A stretch of DNA of 64,000 nt from Kordia sp. TARA_039_SRF (GCA_006383075.2 SMNH02000002.1:59020-123019), one strand, 5' to 3'. Counted from the first letter of the stretch, positions 1 through 11,510 are shown. Translations and numbers: made by a program. The notes: a model not told the origin generated them from the letters alone.

Positions 1-204
1 TTGTACGAATTAAAATCATGCGTTTCTTTATACTTCTTGAATTTATGCGGACATAAGATTTTAAAAAGATTGACATCATTAAAATACCAAAGCGAATTCA
101 TTATTGTGCGTTTATTATAAGCTTTATCGAGGTTGTGTTTGAAGTCGCACAAAAAGAAAAGAACTTACAAAAAGGCATAAAAAAAGATTGTTTACGAAGT
201 AGAT

Positions 205-288
205 TTTTCGTCAAACCGAACTTGATTCGGTTTCTCATCCAGATTAGAAATCACTATGATAAGATTCTGAATCAAGTTCAGAATGACG
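205..288. repeat. Palindromic REP-like repeat pair
   Basis: Two related palindromes lie downstream of lpdA: AAACCGAACTTGATTCGGTTT at about 213-233 (quoted here as a 21-base palindrome in pieces: AAACCGAA, CTTGA, TTCGGTTT) and TTCTGAA-TCAAG-TTCAGAA at about 265-283. They are in inverted orientation to each other, as in a BIME-like pair. A third relative sits inside hsdS at 28292-28319. The open frame that runs across this stretch is not supported as a gene. Confidence 0.6.
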
Positions 289-335
289 TTTCCAATTACT
301 TCCTAAACAATCTTCAATTTGTTAGAAACAAACTG

Positions 336-1742
336 TTACACGTGCAACGCTCTGTCTTCCGTAGCAGCCAACGCAGCTTCTTTGATAGCTTCTGCAAATG
401 TTGGATGTGCGTGCGACATACGTGCTACATCTTCCGCAGATGCTCTGTATTCCATTGCTACCACCGCTTCCGCGATTAAATCGGCAGCTCTGGCACCAAT
501 CATGTGAACACCTAAAATTTCGTCTGTAGTTTCGTCTGCTAATATTTTGATAAAACCGTCCAAATCCATACTTGCTCTACTTCTACCTAAAGCACGCATT
601 GGAAATTGTCCCGCCTTGTATGCAATTCCTGCTTCTTTGAGTTGCTCTTCGGTTTTTCCGACAGCAGCAACTTCTGGCCATGTATACACAACGCCTGGAA
701 TTAAATTATAATCGATATGTGGTTTTTGTCCCGCGATAATTTCCGCTACCATAGAGCCTTCTTCCGAAGCTTTGTGCGCCAACATAGCTCCTTTTACAAC
801 ATCTCCAATCGCGTAAATGTTAGAAACATTGGTTTGCAAGTGATCGTTTACCACAACTCTACCACGCTCGTCCAATTGAACGCCAGCAGCTTCTGTGTTT
901 AATCCATCGGTGTACGGACGACGACCAACAGAAACCAAGCAATAATCGCCACGAAATTCTACTTCTTCACCTTTTTTATTGTCTGCTTTTACCACAACCT
1001 CATCACCTACTCGCTCCACAGATTTTACAGCATGCGATGTATTAATTTTGAATTTTTGCTTTTTGAAGACTTTGGTCAGTTCTTTAGAAAGTCCAGCGTC
1101 CATGCCAGCGATGATTCTATCCATATACTCAATAACCGTAACTTCTGCACCCAAACGTCTGTAGACTTGTCCAAGTTCCAAACCAATTACGCCACCACCA
1201 ATCACGAGCATGTGTTTTGGTACTTCTTTTAATTTTAAAGCTTCTGTAGATGTGATAATTCGTTCTTTATCTAAGTTGATAAATGGCAAGTTGGATGGTT
1301 TACTTCCCGTAGCGATGATGATATTTTTCGCTTCTATTTCTTCGTTTGAACCATCATTTTTAGCGATGTTGACATGTGTTGTATCTTTGAAACTTCCCAA
1401 ACCTTCATACACGTCAATTTTGTTCTTTTTCATCAAGAAATCAATTCCGCCCGTGGTTTGATCTACAACAGCTTGCTTACGCGCAATCATTTTTTCAAGA
1501 TTCACTTTTACATCACCTGAAATTTCGATTCCGTGCGTATCAAAATGCTTGATGGCATCTTCGTAATGGTGTGAAGAGTCTAACAACGCTTTTGAAGGAA
1601 TACAACCTACGTTTAGGCAGGTTCCGCCAAGTGTACTATATTTTTCTATGATTGCAGTTTTCATGCCTAGTTGCGCACAACGAATAGCGGCAACATATCC
1701 GCCAGGACCAGAGCCAATTACGGCTACATCGTATGAATTCAT
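336..1742 (-). CDS. lpdA: Dihydrolipoyl dehydrogenase (E3)
   Basis: This 468-residue protein is the E3 flavoenzyme of 2-oxoacid dehydrogenase complexes; it reoxidises dihydrolipoamide with NAD+. The N-terminus has the FAD-binding GSGPGGYVAAIRCAQLG motif (residues 11-27) and the redox disulfide motif GGTCLNVGCIPSK (about 40-52). A second Rossmann motif, GGGVIGLELG, lies near residue 182, and the C-terminal HAHPTFAEA at about 444 carries the catalytic His. Length and motif order are those of a complete E3. It is monocistronic here, with no E1 or E2 nearby, so it probably serves several complexes encoded elsewhere. Confidence 0.97.
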   Translation of the reverse strand: MNSYDVAVIGSGPGGYVAAIRCAQLGMKTAIIEKYSTLGGTCLNVGCIPSKALLDSSHHYEDAIKHFDTHGIEISGDVKVNLEKMIARKQAVVDQTTGGIDFLMKKNKIDVYEGLGSFKDTTHVNIAKNDGSNEEIEAKNIIIATGSKPSNLPFINLDKERIITSTEALKLKEVPKHMLVIGGGVIGLELGQVYRRLGAEVTVIEYMDRIIAGMDAGLSKELTKVFKKQKFKINTSHAVKSVERVGDEVVVKADNKKGEEVEFRGDYCLVSVGRRPYTDGLNTEAAGVQLDERGRVVVNDHLQTNVSNIYAIGDVVKGAMLAHKASEEGSMVAEIIAGQKPHIDYNLIPGVVYTWPEVAAVGKTEEQLKEAGIAYKAGQFPMRALGRSRASMDLDGFIKILADETTDEILGVHMIGARAADLIAEAVVAMEYRASAEDVARMSHAHPTFAEAIKEAALAATEDRALHV

Positions 1743-2130
1743 ATTCTTGTTTTTGAACTAATTTTTGATTGTCAATACTACAAAAGTACAACTATTTTAG
1801 GGTTCGGCAAGACTTTGAAACGAGATTGTTAGATACGCTTTGCTTTTAGATTTTTAGATACGCTTCGCTTTTGGAATGTTCGTATCGGCTTCGCCTCTTG
1901 GTATTTTGGTAGCGCTTTGCTTTTAGCTTCGCTACGCTCAATTCAAGGGTTGTTTGATTTGGGTTTTGGGTGTTAGGTGTTAGGTTTTTGAGTAGTTTAA
2001 AAAAATCATTAGCACATCATCAAATTTTCAAATTAACAAATTAGCTTTTCATTTTAAAGTATGAGAATACTAAGAGAGTTCGTTTCTAAAAATTTTCTAT
2101 GAACAAAACCATTAATACATCGTTACATTT
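1743..2130. other. Intergenic region, low complexity
   Basis: This stretch separates lpdA from the Lrp-type regulator. It holds degenerate copies of a GATACGCTTCGCTTTTG-like phrase (about 1830-1950) and a short heptamer run (GTGTTAG units near 1966-1990). No gene, tRNA or convincing terminator was seen. Confidence 0.5.
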
Positions 2131-2589
2131 TTAAACAGAAATCACCGTTGTATGTTTCACTTCTCCAATGATAAAAATACTATGCGTGTTTCCGATGTTT
2201 GGAATGGCGGTAAGTTTGGCAATCATAAAATCGCGATAGGCTTCCATATCGGTTACCAATACTTTTAAAATATAATCATAATCGCCGCTAACATGGTAAC
2301 ATTCTAATACTTCGTCTAGTTTGATGATTTCACGTTCAAACTGTATCACAAATTCTTTGGAATGTTGTGTTAATTGCACGTGGCAATGTGCTAAGAAACT
2401 TTTATTGATCAATTTTTTGTCGATTAACGCTATATATTTCTGAATGATTCCTGCATTCTCTAACTTTTTGATTCGCTCATAAACCGCCGTTACAGATAGA
2501 TGCAATTTGTTTGACAATTCTTTGTTGGTCTGTTTGCTATCGTTTTGTAAAAGCGTGAGTAATTTTTTGTCTATTTCATCAAGTTTCAT
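2131..2589 (-). CDS. Lrp/AsnC family transcriptional regulator
   Basis: This 152-residue protein has the two-part Lrp layout. An N-terminal winged helix-turn-helix (residues 1-60, with LSVTAVYERIKKLENAGII as the recognition region) is followed by an AsnC-type ligand and oligomerisation domain (about 65-150, including YHVSGDYDYILKVLVTDM). Such proteins are amino-acid-responsive local or global regulators. It is divergently transcribed from the methionine gamma-lyase-like gene at 2748 and shares a 158-bp promoter region with it. That arrangement strongly suggests it controls the enzyme, with an amino acid as the likely effector, although this is inference from position. Confidence 0.93.
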   Translation of the reverse strand: MKLDEIDKKLLTLLQNDSKQTNKELSNKLHLSVTAVYERIKKLENAGIIQKYIALIDKKLINKSFLAHCHVQLTQHSKEFVIQFEREIIKLDEVLECYHVSGDYDYILKVLVTDMEAYRDFMIAKLTAIPNIGNTHSIFIIGEVKHTTVISV

Positions 2590-2747
2590 GGTGTAAAAAA
2601 ATCTAAAATTAGAATTTAAAAATTATCAATTCTGACATATTTTCATTCAAAATACAATTATACAGTTTTATTTTCTATACTTTTTACTATCAATTGATTT
2701 TTATTCCTAATATATCGAATTTTGAATAACATTAAAAAGCAAATCAC

Positions 2748-3962
2748 ATGAAATTTAATCCCGCAAATAATATTCAAGATTTACAGTATTTTGGCGAATT
2801 TGGAGGCGTAAATCCTTCCATTTCCGATTCTTCAACCTATACCTTTTTGTCAGCCAAAACAATGTTTGATACGTTTGAAGGCAATGCAGATGGTTGCTAT
2901 TTGTATTCCAGACATTCATCACCGAGCAATTTATACTTAGGAGAAGCATTGGCAGCTATGGAAGGCACCGAAACGGCAAATGTTTCCGCTTCGGGCATGG
3001 GCGCTATTGCTCCTGTCATTTTACAATTATGCAAAAGTGGCGACCACATTGTATCGAGCAGAACTATTTATGGTGGAACGTATGCGTTTTTAAAGAATTT
3101 TACTCCACGATTTGATATTGAAACTTCTTTTGTTGATATCACAAAACTAGAAACCGTAGAAGCTGCCATTACACCAAAAACGAAAGTGTTATATTGTGAA
3201 ACTGTCAGTAATCCGTTGTTGGAAGTCGCTAATATTCCCGCTTTGGCGGAATTGGCAAAGAAATACAATGTGCAATTGGTGGTTGATAATACTTTTTCTC
3301 CATTATCGATTGCGCCCGCAAAATTAGGTGCGGATATTGTCATTCACAGTTTGACCAAATTTATCAACGGAGCTAGTGATACTGTTGGTGGTGTTGTGTG
3401 TGGAACACAAGCATTGATTGACCAATTACGCAATGTTAACGATGGTGCAAGTATGTTGTTAGGTTCAACGATGGACAGTTTGCGTGCCGCTTCTGTCTTG
3501 AAAAATTTGCGAACACTTCATATTCGCATGAAGCAACACAGTTTCAATGCCATGTATTTGGCAAAAATGTTTGAAGCTGACGGATTAAAAACGGTATATC
3601 CTGGCTTGCCGTCGCATCCTTCACACGATGTTTTTAAACGCATGATGAATTCCGATTATGGTTTTGGCGGCATGTTGACGATTGATGTCGGTTCTATTGA
3701 AAAAGCCAATGAATTAATGGAATTGATGCAAGAGAAAAACTTAGGCTACTTAGCCGTGAGTTTAGGGTTTTACAAAACACTGTTTAGCGCACCTGGCACT
3801 TCCACTTCATCTGAAATTCCAGAAGCTGAACAAGCTGAAATGGGCTTAACTGATGGTTTGATACGTTTTTCTGTCGGATTAGATCATGATATTCAACGCA
3901 CATATCAACTCATGCGCGAGTGTATGGAACAGTTAAATATTTTAGAACCTGCAATGGTATAG
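2748..3962 (+). CDS. PLP-dependent Cys/Met metabolism enzyme, methionine gamma-lyase type
   Basis: This 404-residue protein is a fold-type I PLP enzyme of the Cys/Met metabolism family (methionine gamma-lyase, cystathionine gamma-lyase and gamma-synthase). Visible residues are the phosphate-binding SGMGAI at 82-87, a conserved Tyr in the TIYGGTY segment (106-112), the PLP-nitrogen Asp in VVDNTFSP (Asp180), and the Schiff-base Lys in HSLTKFINGASD (Lys204). The exact reaction cannot be assigned from sequence alone; gamma-lyase is favoured because an amino-acid-type regulator sits divergent to it and no other methionine biosynthesis gene is adjacent. A terminator follows at 3994. Confidence 0.9.
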   Translation: MKFNPANNIQDLQYFGEFGGVNPSISDSSTYTFLSAKTMFDTFEGNADGCYLYSRHSSPSNLYLGEALAAMEGTETANVSASGMGAIAPVILQLCKSGDHIVSSRTIYGGTYAFLKNFTPRFDIETSFVDITKLETVEAAITPKTKVLYCETVSNPLLEVANIPALAELAKKYNVQLVVDNTFSPLSIAPAKLGADIVIHSLTKFINGASDTVGGVVCGTQALIDQLRNVNDGASMLLGSTMDSLRAASVLKNLRTLHIRMKQHSFNAMYLAKMFEADGLKTVYPGLPSHPSHDVFKRMMNSDYGFGGMLTIDVGSIEKANELMELMQEKNLGYLAVSLGFYKTLFSAPGTSTSSEIPEAEQAEMGLTDGLIRFSVGLDHDIQRTYQLMRECMEQLNILEPAMV

Positions 3963-3993
3963 TTTTCATCATTTCATTTTTATAAAAAATAAG

Positions 3994-4017
3994 GAGCGTC
4001 TTTTCGACGCTCTTTTT
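3994..4017 (+). terminator. Rho-independent terminator
   Basis: The stem GAGCGTC/GACGCTC is closed by a TTTTC loop and followed by a T tract. It lies 32 bp after the stop codon of the PLP enzyme gene. Confidence 0.85.
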
Positions 4018-4165
4018 GCTTTTCACGTACATACACTACGGAAATTACCTAAGTAGTTTTACGTTAATCCCGTTAAATTACTACCGATTACGGTTTTCCG
4101 TAATTTTTACCGATAGGTTTTAGTTATTATTGAATCCCAAATAGAACAATACTAGAATTTACTGT

Positions 4166-4417
4166 ATGCGCAAAAATGTTTACATATTACGAGAACGAAA
4201 ATCAGATGGCGAATTGCACCTCTTTTTAGCAAACCCCACAGACCAAAACGAGTGTTATTCAAAACAAAAATCCATTTGTGGCCGTATGGATGTTGAAGAA
4301 GATTCCCGCACTATTTTTTCCTGTCAACCCGAGGAACGTGCGCGAACACAATGTGCCAAAATCGGGCGTACGTTATGTTCTACTTGCGTTAGTCACTTAT
4401 ATATGGACAAAATTTAA
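4166..4417 (+). CDS. Small Cys-rich protein, first of a tandem pair
   Basis: I do not recognise this 83-residue soluble protein. It contains a cysteine pattern shared with the next gene: KSIC followed by a Met two residues on, then FSCQ, then a Lys-Ile-x-Arg stretch leading into LCSTCVSHLYMDK at the C-terminus. The CxxC-x-x-HLY ending and the upstream Cys residues would suit a small zinc site. The pair (this gene and 4512-4757) are clearly paralogues, aligning end to end. The 5' region contains an ATTACGG-TTTT-CCGTAAT palindrome at about 4094-4111, possibly regulatory. Conservation between the two copies supports both as real genes. Confidence 0.7.
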   Translation: MRKNVYILRERKSDGELHLFLANPTDQNECYSKQKSICGRMDVEEDSRTIFSCQPEERARTQCAKIGRTLCSTCVSHLYMDKI

Positions 4418-4511
4418 TAACGAATCGGTCATTTTTTTCACTTACGTGAGAAGTGTATACTGATTCTGACAAATACCAACTATTTTCAGTCTGGTTACTA
4501 TATGTTTATTT

Positions 4512-4757
4512 ATGAGCGAAACGCCACTGTATACACTAAAAGAAAATATAGACGAAGAATTACATCTATTCAAATCCCAAAAAGATACTTCTGGCGAATG
4601 CCTGACGAAAAGTATTTCTATTTGTAAAAAGATGCGATATAACGAAGCTATCAAAACACATTTTGCTTGTCAAGTCAACACGTCTGCACAATTAGAAAGT
4701 ATGAAAATCAACCGAATCATCTGCGAAGTCTGCAAACGACACTTGTATACTGAGTAG
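4512..4757 (+). CDS. Small Cys-rich protein, second of a tandem pair
   Basis: This 81-residue protein is a paralogue of the protein at 4166-4417. It shares an ELHLF segment near residues 16-20, a KSISICKKM segment, FACQ, and the C-terminal ICEVCKRHLYTE. Spacing between the conserved Cys residues is almost the same in both copies, which argues for a metal-binding fold kept under selection after duplication. The two genes are 94 bp apart and may be transcribed separately. A heptanucleotide tandem array begins just after the stop codon. No function is assigned. Confidence 0.7.
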   Translation: MSETPLYTLKENIDEELHLFKSQKDTSGECLTKSISICKKMRYNEAIKTHFACQVNTSAQLESMKINRIICEVCKRHLYTE

Positions 4758-4761
4758 CTTC

Positions 4762-4829
4762 TTGAATATTGAATGTTGAATGTTGAATGTTGAATGTTGA
4801 ATGTTGAATGTTGAATGTTGAATGTTGAA
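4762..4829. repeat. TTGAATG heptamer tandem array
   Basis: Nearly ten copies of the 7-bp unit TTGAATG run head to tail; the first unit reads TTGAATA. The array lies between the convergent 4512 gene and the YdjM-like gene. It is one of several TTG-starting heptamer arrays in intergenic positions of this window. Confidence 0.95.
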
Positions 4830-4869
4830 TAAAAGTTAAAAAACAATTGACAACTAGCAACCAAAAAAA

Positions 4870-5904
4870 CTACTTCCCTTTAATACGTTCCCAGAAGATA
4901 CTTAGTACATCACCAAAAGACGTATTTTCATCAAATCTTGGTCCGCGAAAAGGCTTCATGTTGAGTCGTTCACCATCTTGGAAGATTTTAAACGAAAACA
5001 CCACCGATTTTTCATCATTCACTTTGATAGACGGATAGCGCAAATCCTTATAGATAAAAGCGCCGTCTTCGGCTTTTTCAATCGTATAATAATCATTACT
5101 AAACCATGCCAAACAAGCGATATCAGAATTCGTTTTTGGAAGCAACGCATGATTTTTAGGAATGGTTTCCCAATCGGTAAATACTGCTTTCGTATCAAAC
5201 AGCGAATAAAAAGCCACATGGAAATCTGTGTCTGTTTCTGCAATTCCGTACCACAAAATATTGTTCAAAATGCTGGCTTCTGTATTGTAACGTGTATATT
5301 GAATTCCCTGTTCCGCTAACGATTTTTCAAAAACACTATTGATATAAAATTTATTTCCAATCGTACACAACATATACACAGAGCTGATGCCGACACCTAA
5401 TTTCAGCCAAAATTTTCGTTTCGGATTGTGTCGTTTGTAAAACATAAGAACAATCAAGCAGATTAAAAAAGGCAATGTATACAACGGATCCACAACAGAA
5501 ATATTGCTAAATGCCACGCGATAGTTACTAAAAGGAGAAAATAACAGCGTTCCGTATCCTGTAAAGCAATCTAAAATAGGATGTGTAAAGATGGACAAGA
5601 AAAACAGCCACGTCCAATCTTTTTTGGTCGTTGTGCCACGTCGTTTGCCTTTATCGTACAATTTAAAAACCAGCCAACCGAGTGCAAAAGCCGCTAAAAT
5701 GGCAAAGAGAATTGAATGCATAAAACCTCTATGAAACAGCATAGCATCAATCTTATTGCTGTACAAAAAGTTTCCGATAAAGACGTCCAAATCTGGAATC
5801 GTTCCGCCGATAGCTCCAAAAAGTAAGGCTTTATTTCCTATCTTTTTTCCCATAGCAGCTTCTCCACAAGCAGCACCCAACACAATTTGCGTTAACGAAT
5901 CCAT
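4870..5904 (-). CDS. YdjM-like membrane-bound metal-dependent hydrolase family protein
   Basis: This 344-residue protein matches the YdjM/DUF457 family of inner-membrane proteins annotated as metal-dependent hydrolases. The start MDSLTQIVLGAACGEA, the conserved IPDLDVF segment, HRGFMHS and THPILDCFTGYG are typical, and the His/Asp residues are the supposed metal ligands. About five hydrophobic segments lie between residues 20 and 190. A hydrophilic C-terminal half (about 200-344) has no recognised motif and probably faces one side of the membrane. The biochemical activity of this family is not established. It is monocistronic and divergent from nhaC. Confidence 0.85.
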   Translation of the reverse strand: MDSLTQIVLGAACGEAAMGKKIGNKALLFGAIGGTIPDLDVFIGNFLYSNKIDAMLFHRGFMHSILFAILAAFALGWLVFKLYDKGKRRGTTTKKDWTWLFFLSIFTHPILDCFTGYGTLLFSPFSNYRVAFSNISVVDPLYTLPFLICLIVLMFYKRHNPKRKFWLKLGVGISSVYMLCTIGNKFYINSVFEKSLAEQGIQYTRYNTEASILNNILWYGIAETDTDFHVAFYSLFDTKAVFTDWETIPKNHALLPKTNSDIACLAWFSNDYYTIEKAEDGAFIYKDLRYPSIKVNDEKSVVFSFKIFQDGERLNMKPFRGPRFDENTSFGDVLSIFWERIKGK

Positions 5905-6013
5905 AAATTGACACTAAGTTATAAGTTTGCAAAGGTACGCAACCAAAATGATTTGCATACTAGTTTACAAAATCGTAACATTACGCTTAGAAAAAAACTA
6001 CACCAAAACTACT

Positions 6014-7504
6014 ATGGAAAGTCAGCAAATAAAGCCAAGAGAACCACAGGATGAAAATATCATTGAGAATAAAGAACTAAGTATTTGGGAAGCATTAATT
6101 CCCGTGATAGCGTTGGTAGGAATGTTATTCTACAATGTAAAATATGCTTTTGGCGATGATGCACTTAGTGGAAGTAATCAATTTGTATTATTATTGGGAG
6201 CTGCCGTTGCTGCAATTGTCGGTTTTTACAATAAAGTATCCTATAAACAAATGCTTGATGAGGTTGCCGAAAATGTGAAATCAACCACAGGTGCATTGTT
6301 AATTTTACTTTTTGTAGGTTCATTGGCTGGAACATGGCTCATTAGTGGTATTATTCCATCCATGATTTATTATGGATTACAAATACTAAATCCTACAATA
6401 TTTTTACCTGCATGTGTTATTATTTGTGCTATTATTTCGATTGCTACAGGAAGTAGTTGGACAACTTCCGCTACTGTGGGTATTGCCCTTATCGGGATTG
6501 GAAATGCCTTAGGAATTCACGCTGGAATGACCGCTGGAGCTGTAATTTCGGGAGCGTATTTTGGAGATAAAATGTCACCACTGAGCGACACTACAAACTT
6601 AGCACCTGCGATGGCTGGAGGCGAATTATTTTCTCACATCAAATATATGACATACACAACTGTTCCTACGATAGTAGTAACGCTTATTATATTTGTAATT
6701 ATAAGTTTGTCAATTGATGTTTCTGGAACTGCTGATACTAGTCAAATGTTGGCTTCAATATCAGCTTCTTTCAATATTTCACCTTGGTTATTTTTAGTTC
6801 CGCTAGCTGTTATTATTTTAATTGTTAAAAAAACACCGCCATTAGTCGCATTATTAATTGGGACACTTTTAGGAGGGATTTTTGCCGTGATATTTCAACC
6901 AGAAATCGTTACAAGTATTGGTGGTGGAGACAGCCTTACATTTAATAATGCTTATAAAGGAATTATGAACGCGATGACGGTTGATACAGCGATTGAAACT
7001 AAAAGTGCGCAACTAAACGATTTATTCAGTTCTGGCGGAATGAGTGGTATGTTGGGAACCATCTGGCTCATTGTTTGCGCGATGGTTTTTGGTGGTGTGA
7101 TGGACGCCATTGGAGCATTATCACGTATTAGCAAATCTGTATTGAACTTATTTGACACTATCTTTGGGCTTTTTGCAAGTACTGTTATTAGCTGTGTGGG
7201 ATTGAATGTGTTAGCTTCCGATCAGTATTTGGCAATTGTAATTCCAGGAAGAATGTATAGAAAAGCATTTGAGGATAAAGGCTTAGCGCCAGAAAATTTA
7301 AGCAGAACCTTGGAAGACTCTGGTACGGTTACATCTGTATTAATTCCTTGGAATACGTGCGGTGCTTATCAATCGAGTGTGTTAAATGTTGACACCTTTT
7401 CGTATGCAGGATATGCCTTTTTTAACTGGCTCAGTCCGTTTACGACTTTACTATTTGCCGCTTTCAAAATCAAAATCAAGCAGTTAGCTACGAAAGTTGC
7501 TTAA
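6014..7504 (+). CDS. nhaC: Na+/H+ antiporter, NhaC family
   Basis: This protein has about 496 residues and some twelve hydrophobic segments. It fits the NhaC family of sodium/proton antiporters, with motifs such as ATGSSWTTSATVGIALIGIG, GAYFGDKMSPLSDTTNLAP and SGTVTSVLIPWNTCGAYQ, which carry the polar residues of the transport path. The frame is open upstream to 5927. I chose the ATG at 6014 because the extra 29 residues are basic and unlike the family, and the homologous hydrophilic N-terminus begins there. A terminator follows at 7526. Sodium extrusion fits a marine bacterium. Confidence 0.93.
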   Translation: MESQQIKPREPQDENIIENKELSIWEALIPVIALVGMLFYNVKYAFGDDALSGSNQFVLLLGAAVAAIVGFYNKVSYKQMLDEVAENVKSTTGALLILLFVGSLAGTWLISGIIPSMIYYGLQILNPTIFLPACVIICAIISIATGSSWTTSATVGIALIGIGNALGIHAGMTAGAVISGAYFGDKMSPLSDTTNLAPAMAGGELFSHIKYMTYTTVPTIVVTLIIFVIISLSIDVSGTADTSQMLASISASFNISPWLFLVPLAVIILIVKKTPPLVALLIGTLLGGIFAVIFQPEIVTSIGGGDSLTFNNAYKGIMNAMTVDTAIETKSAQLNDLFSSGGMSGMLGTIWLIVCAMVFGGVMDAIGALSRISKSVLNLFDTIFGLFASTVISCVGLNVLASDQYLAIVIPGRMYRKAFEDKGLAPENLSRTLEDSGTVTSVLIPWNTCGAYQSSVLNVDTFSYAGYAFFNWLSPFTTLLFAAFKIKIKQLATKVA

Positions 7505-7525
7505 CAGACATATAAATTTTAAACT

Positions 7526-7560
7526 AAAAGTCTTGAATCTGTTGTAAATTCAAGGCTTTT
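7526..7560 (+). terminator. Rho-independent terminator after nhaC
   Basis: The stem AAAAGTCTTGAAT / ATTCAAGGCTTTT (one mismatch) has a loop of about 9 nt. It lies 21 bp after the nhaC stop codon. Confidence 0.75.
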
Positions 7561-7667
7561 AGCATTTTATAAGATAATCTTATCGCTTCTTTTTTGCGGT
7601 ATAAATGTTCTCTATTGCTTGATAAATTTTTAAGATTTTATTCACTAAAAACTCCACTAAGGCTTGT

Positions 7668-7675
7668 TACTTTTG
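7668..7675 (+). promoter_or_regulatory. Bacteroidota-type -7 box upstream of the peroxiredoxin gene
   Basis: TACTTTTG matches the TAnnTTTG -7 element of flavobacterial housekeeping promoters and lies 35 bp before the ATG at 7711. No clear -33 TTG was identified, so this is a moderate call. Confidence 0.5.
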
Positions 7676-7710
7676 CACCAATTAATAACATAAATTAAAA
7701 CACAAAAAAT

Positions 7711-8352
7711 ATGGCTTTAGTAGGAAAAAAATTCCCAAACTTGAATGTAGATGCAATGAATGAAATGGGAGACACTTTCAAACTAAATGTTTTGGATGAA
7801 GCAGTAAACAACAAGAAAAAAGTATTGTTATTCTGGTATCCAAAAGATTTTACATTCGTTTGCCCAACTGAATTACACGCTTTTCAAGCAGCTTTGGGAG
7901 AATTTGAAAAAAGAAACACAATTGTAATCGGTGCTTCTTGTGATACTCCAGAAGTACACTTTGCATGGTTAAACACTGAAAAAGATAACGGCGGAATTGA
8001 AGGAGTCACCTATCCTTTATTAGCTGACAGCAACCGTAACTTATCTAGCATCTTAGGAATTTTAGACATCACTAACGAAGTGTACGACGAAGAAACAGGA
8101 ACAGTACAAGTTGAAGGTGACAACGTAACATACAGAGCAACGTATTTGATTGACGAAGAAGGAACTGTTTTCCACGAAGGAATCAACCACATGCCAGTTG
8201 GACGTAACGTAAACGAATTTTTACGTTTGATTGATGCATACACACACGTTCAAGAAAAAGGAGAGGTTTGTCCAGCTAACTGGGAAGAAGGAAAAGAAGC
8301 AATGAACGCGAACAGAGACGGAGTTGCTGAATATTTAGCTTCAAACGTATAA
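7711..8352 (+). CDS. Typical 2-Cys peroxiredoxin (AhpC/Prx1 type)
   Basis: This 213-residue peroxiredoxin reduces hydrogen peroxide and organic hydroperoxides. The peroxidatic Cys51 lies in FTFVCPTELHAF, and the resolving Cys187 lies in the C-terminal EVCPANW motif, the pattern of typical 2-Cys enzymes that form intersubunit disulfides. The thioredoxin-like gene 11 bp downstream is the obvious reductant. Together with the small gene at 8728 this forms a short operon that often recurs in Flavobacteriia. The katG and tpx genes follow nearby, so the region is a peroxide-defence cluster. Confidence 0.96.
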   Translation: MALVGKKFPNLNVDAMNEMGDTFKLNVLDEAVNNKKKVLLFWYPKDFTFVCPTELHAFQAALGEFEKRNTIVIGASCDTPEVHFAWLNTEKDNGGIEGVTYPLLADSNRNLSSILGILDITNEVYDEETGTVQVEGDNVTYRATYLIDEEGTVFHEGINHMPVGRNVNEFLRLIDAYTHVQEKGEVCPANWEEGKEAMNANRDGVAEYLASNV

Positions 8353-8363
8353 ATACAACAATT

Positions 8364-8675
8364 ATGGTTCAAGAATTAAATCAAGACAATTTACAAGAAT
8401 TAGTGGCTAACAACGATACGGTTGTGGTTCAGTACTCAGCATCTTGGTGTGGTAATTGTCGCATCATGAAGCCAAAAGTGAAGAAATTAGCCAAAGAACT
8501 GGAAAACATCACTTTTGTGATTGCAGATGCAGAGAAGTTTCCTGAATCTAGAAAATTAGCAACGGTAGATAATTTACCAACTTTTGCAACGTTCAAAAAT
8601 GGCGAATTTGTGAATCAGGTTCAAACCAATAAATTTGACGTATTGAAAGAATTGGTAGATGAAGTTGCTGCTTAA
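8364..8675 (+). CDS. Thioredoxin family protein
   Basis: This 103-residue thioredoxin-fold protein has the active site ASWCGNCRIMKP (Cys29 and Cys32) and the usual cis-Pro region in DNLPTFATFKNG. The CGNC dipeptide differs from the CGPC of classical thioredoxin, so its redox potential may be tuned. It starts 11 bp after the peroxiredoxin gene and most likely reduces that enzyme. There is no signal peptide, so it acts in the cytoplasm. Confidence 0.93.
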   Translation: MVQELNQDNLQELVANNDTVVVQYSASWCGNCRIMKPKVKKLAKELENITFVIADAEKFPESRKLATVDNLPTFATFKNGEFVNQVQTNKFDVLKELVDEVAA

Positions 8676-8727
8676 TGAATGTAAACAATCAAGATTCCCT
8701 TATGCAAGGGAATAAAAATACTTTTTA

Positions 8728-8985
8728 ATGAAATTACCTGTAATTAAACACTTAACGCAATTTATTGACGAAAATGACGAAGATTACGTAATTGAAACCA
8801 TTGATACTTTGGAAGCACTTACAGAAGTTCCGTCGTTAAAAGATGAAGAACTCGACGTCATTGGCGAACTGATTTCAAACATGTACGGCGCTATTGAAGT
8901 ACATAAAATGGTGAAAGAAGGAACGCCAAAAAAAGAAGCTTTAAACAGCTTTATGCAACGTGTTATGGGTTCCATTGACAAGTAA
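8728..8985 (+). CDS. Small acidic protein of the peroxiredoxin operon (DUF6952-like)
   Basis: This 85-residue acidic protein is all-helical in appearance and starts MKLPVIKHLTQFIDEND. From memory it corresponds to the uncharacterised DUF6952 family, which accompanies ahpC-type and thioredoxin genes in Flavobacteriia. It has no Cys, so it is not itself a thiol enzyme. It is the last gene of the operon, 52 bp after the thioredoxin gene, and a strong terminator follows at 9005. A role as an adaptor of the peroxiredoxin system is inference only. Confidence 0.8.
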   Translation: MKLPVIKHLTQFIDENDEDYVIETIDTLEALTEVPSLKDEELDVIGELISNMYGAIEVHKMVKEGTPKKEALNSFMQRVMGSIDK

Positions 8986-9004
8986 TACAATTTGGTGTAA
9001 AACT

Positions 9005-9036
9005 AAAAAAGTCACTTCTTTCGAAGTGACTTTTTT
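9005..9036. terminator. Bidirectional terminator between the peroxiredoxin operon and katG
   Basis: The perfect stem AAAAAAGTCACTTC / GAAGTGACTTTTTT has a TTTC loop. It has A and T tracts on both sides and sits between convergent genes, so it can end transcription both ways. Confidence 0.92.
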
Positions 9037-9054
9037 TATGGTTTAGAATGCTAT

Positions 9055-11310
<2,256 letters not shown>

Positions 11311-11510
11311 TTATTAGATTGTCTTAAAATTACTTATTAATTTTCTATAATTAGGGTTAAAAAATTGATAATTATTATTTCAAAATAGTTTTTACCTATT
11401 ACACACAAATAATTAATAGTTTTAAATTATTTCATAAAATTTTACAAACTATTATTGAGAGCATTTTTTATTGTGTAATTTTACGGAACAAACCAAAAAA
11501 ACTAAAAAGA

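Noticed and set aside
135-507. Open frames downstream of lpdA
   Set aside because: They run over a palindromic repeat and the lpdA antisense strand; no motif or start context supports them.
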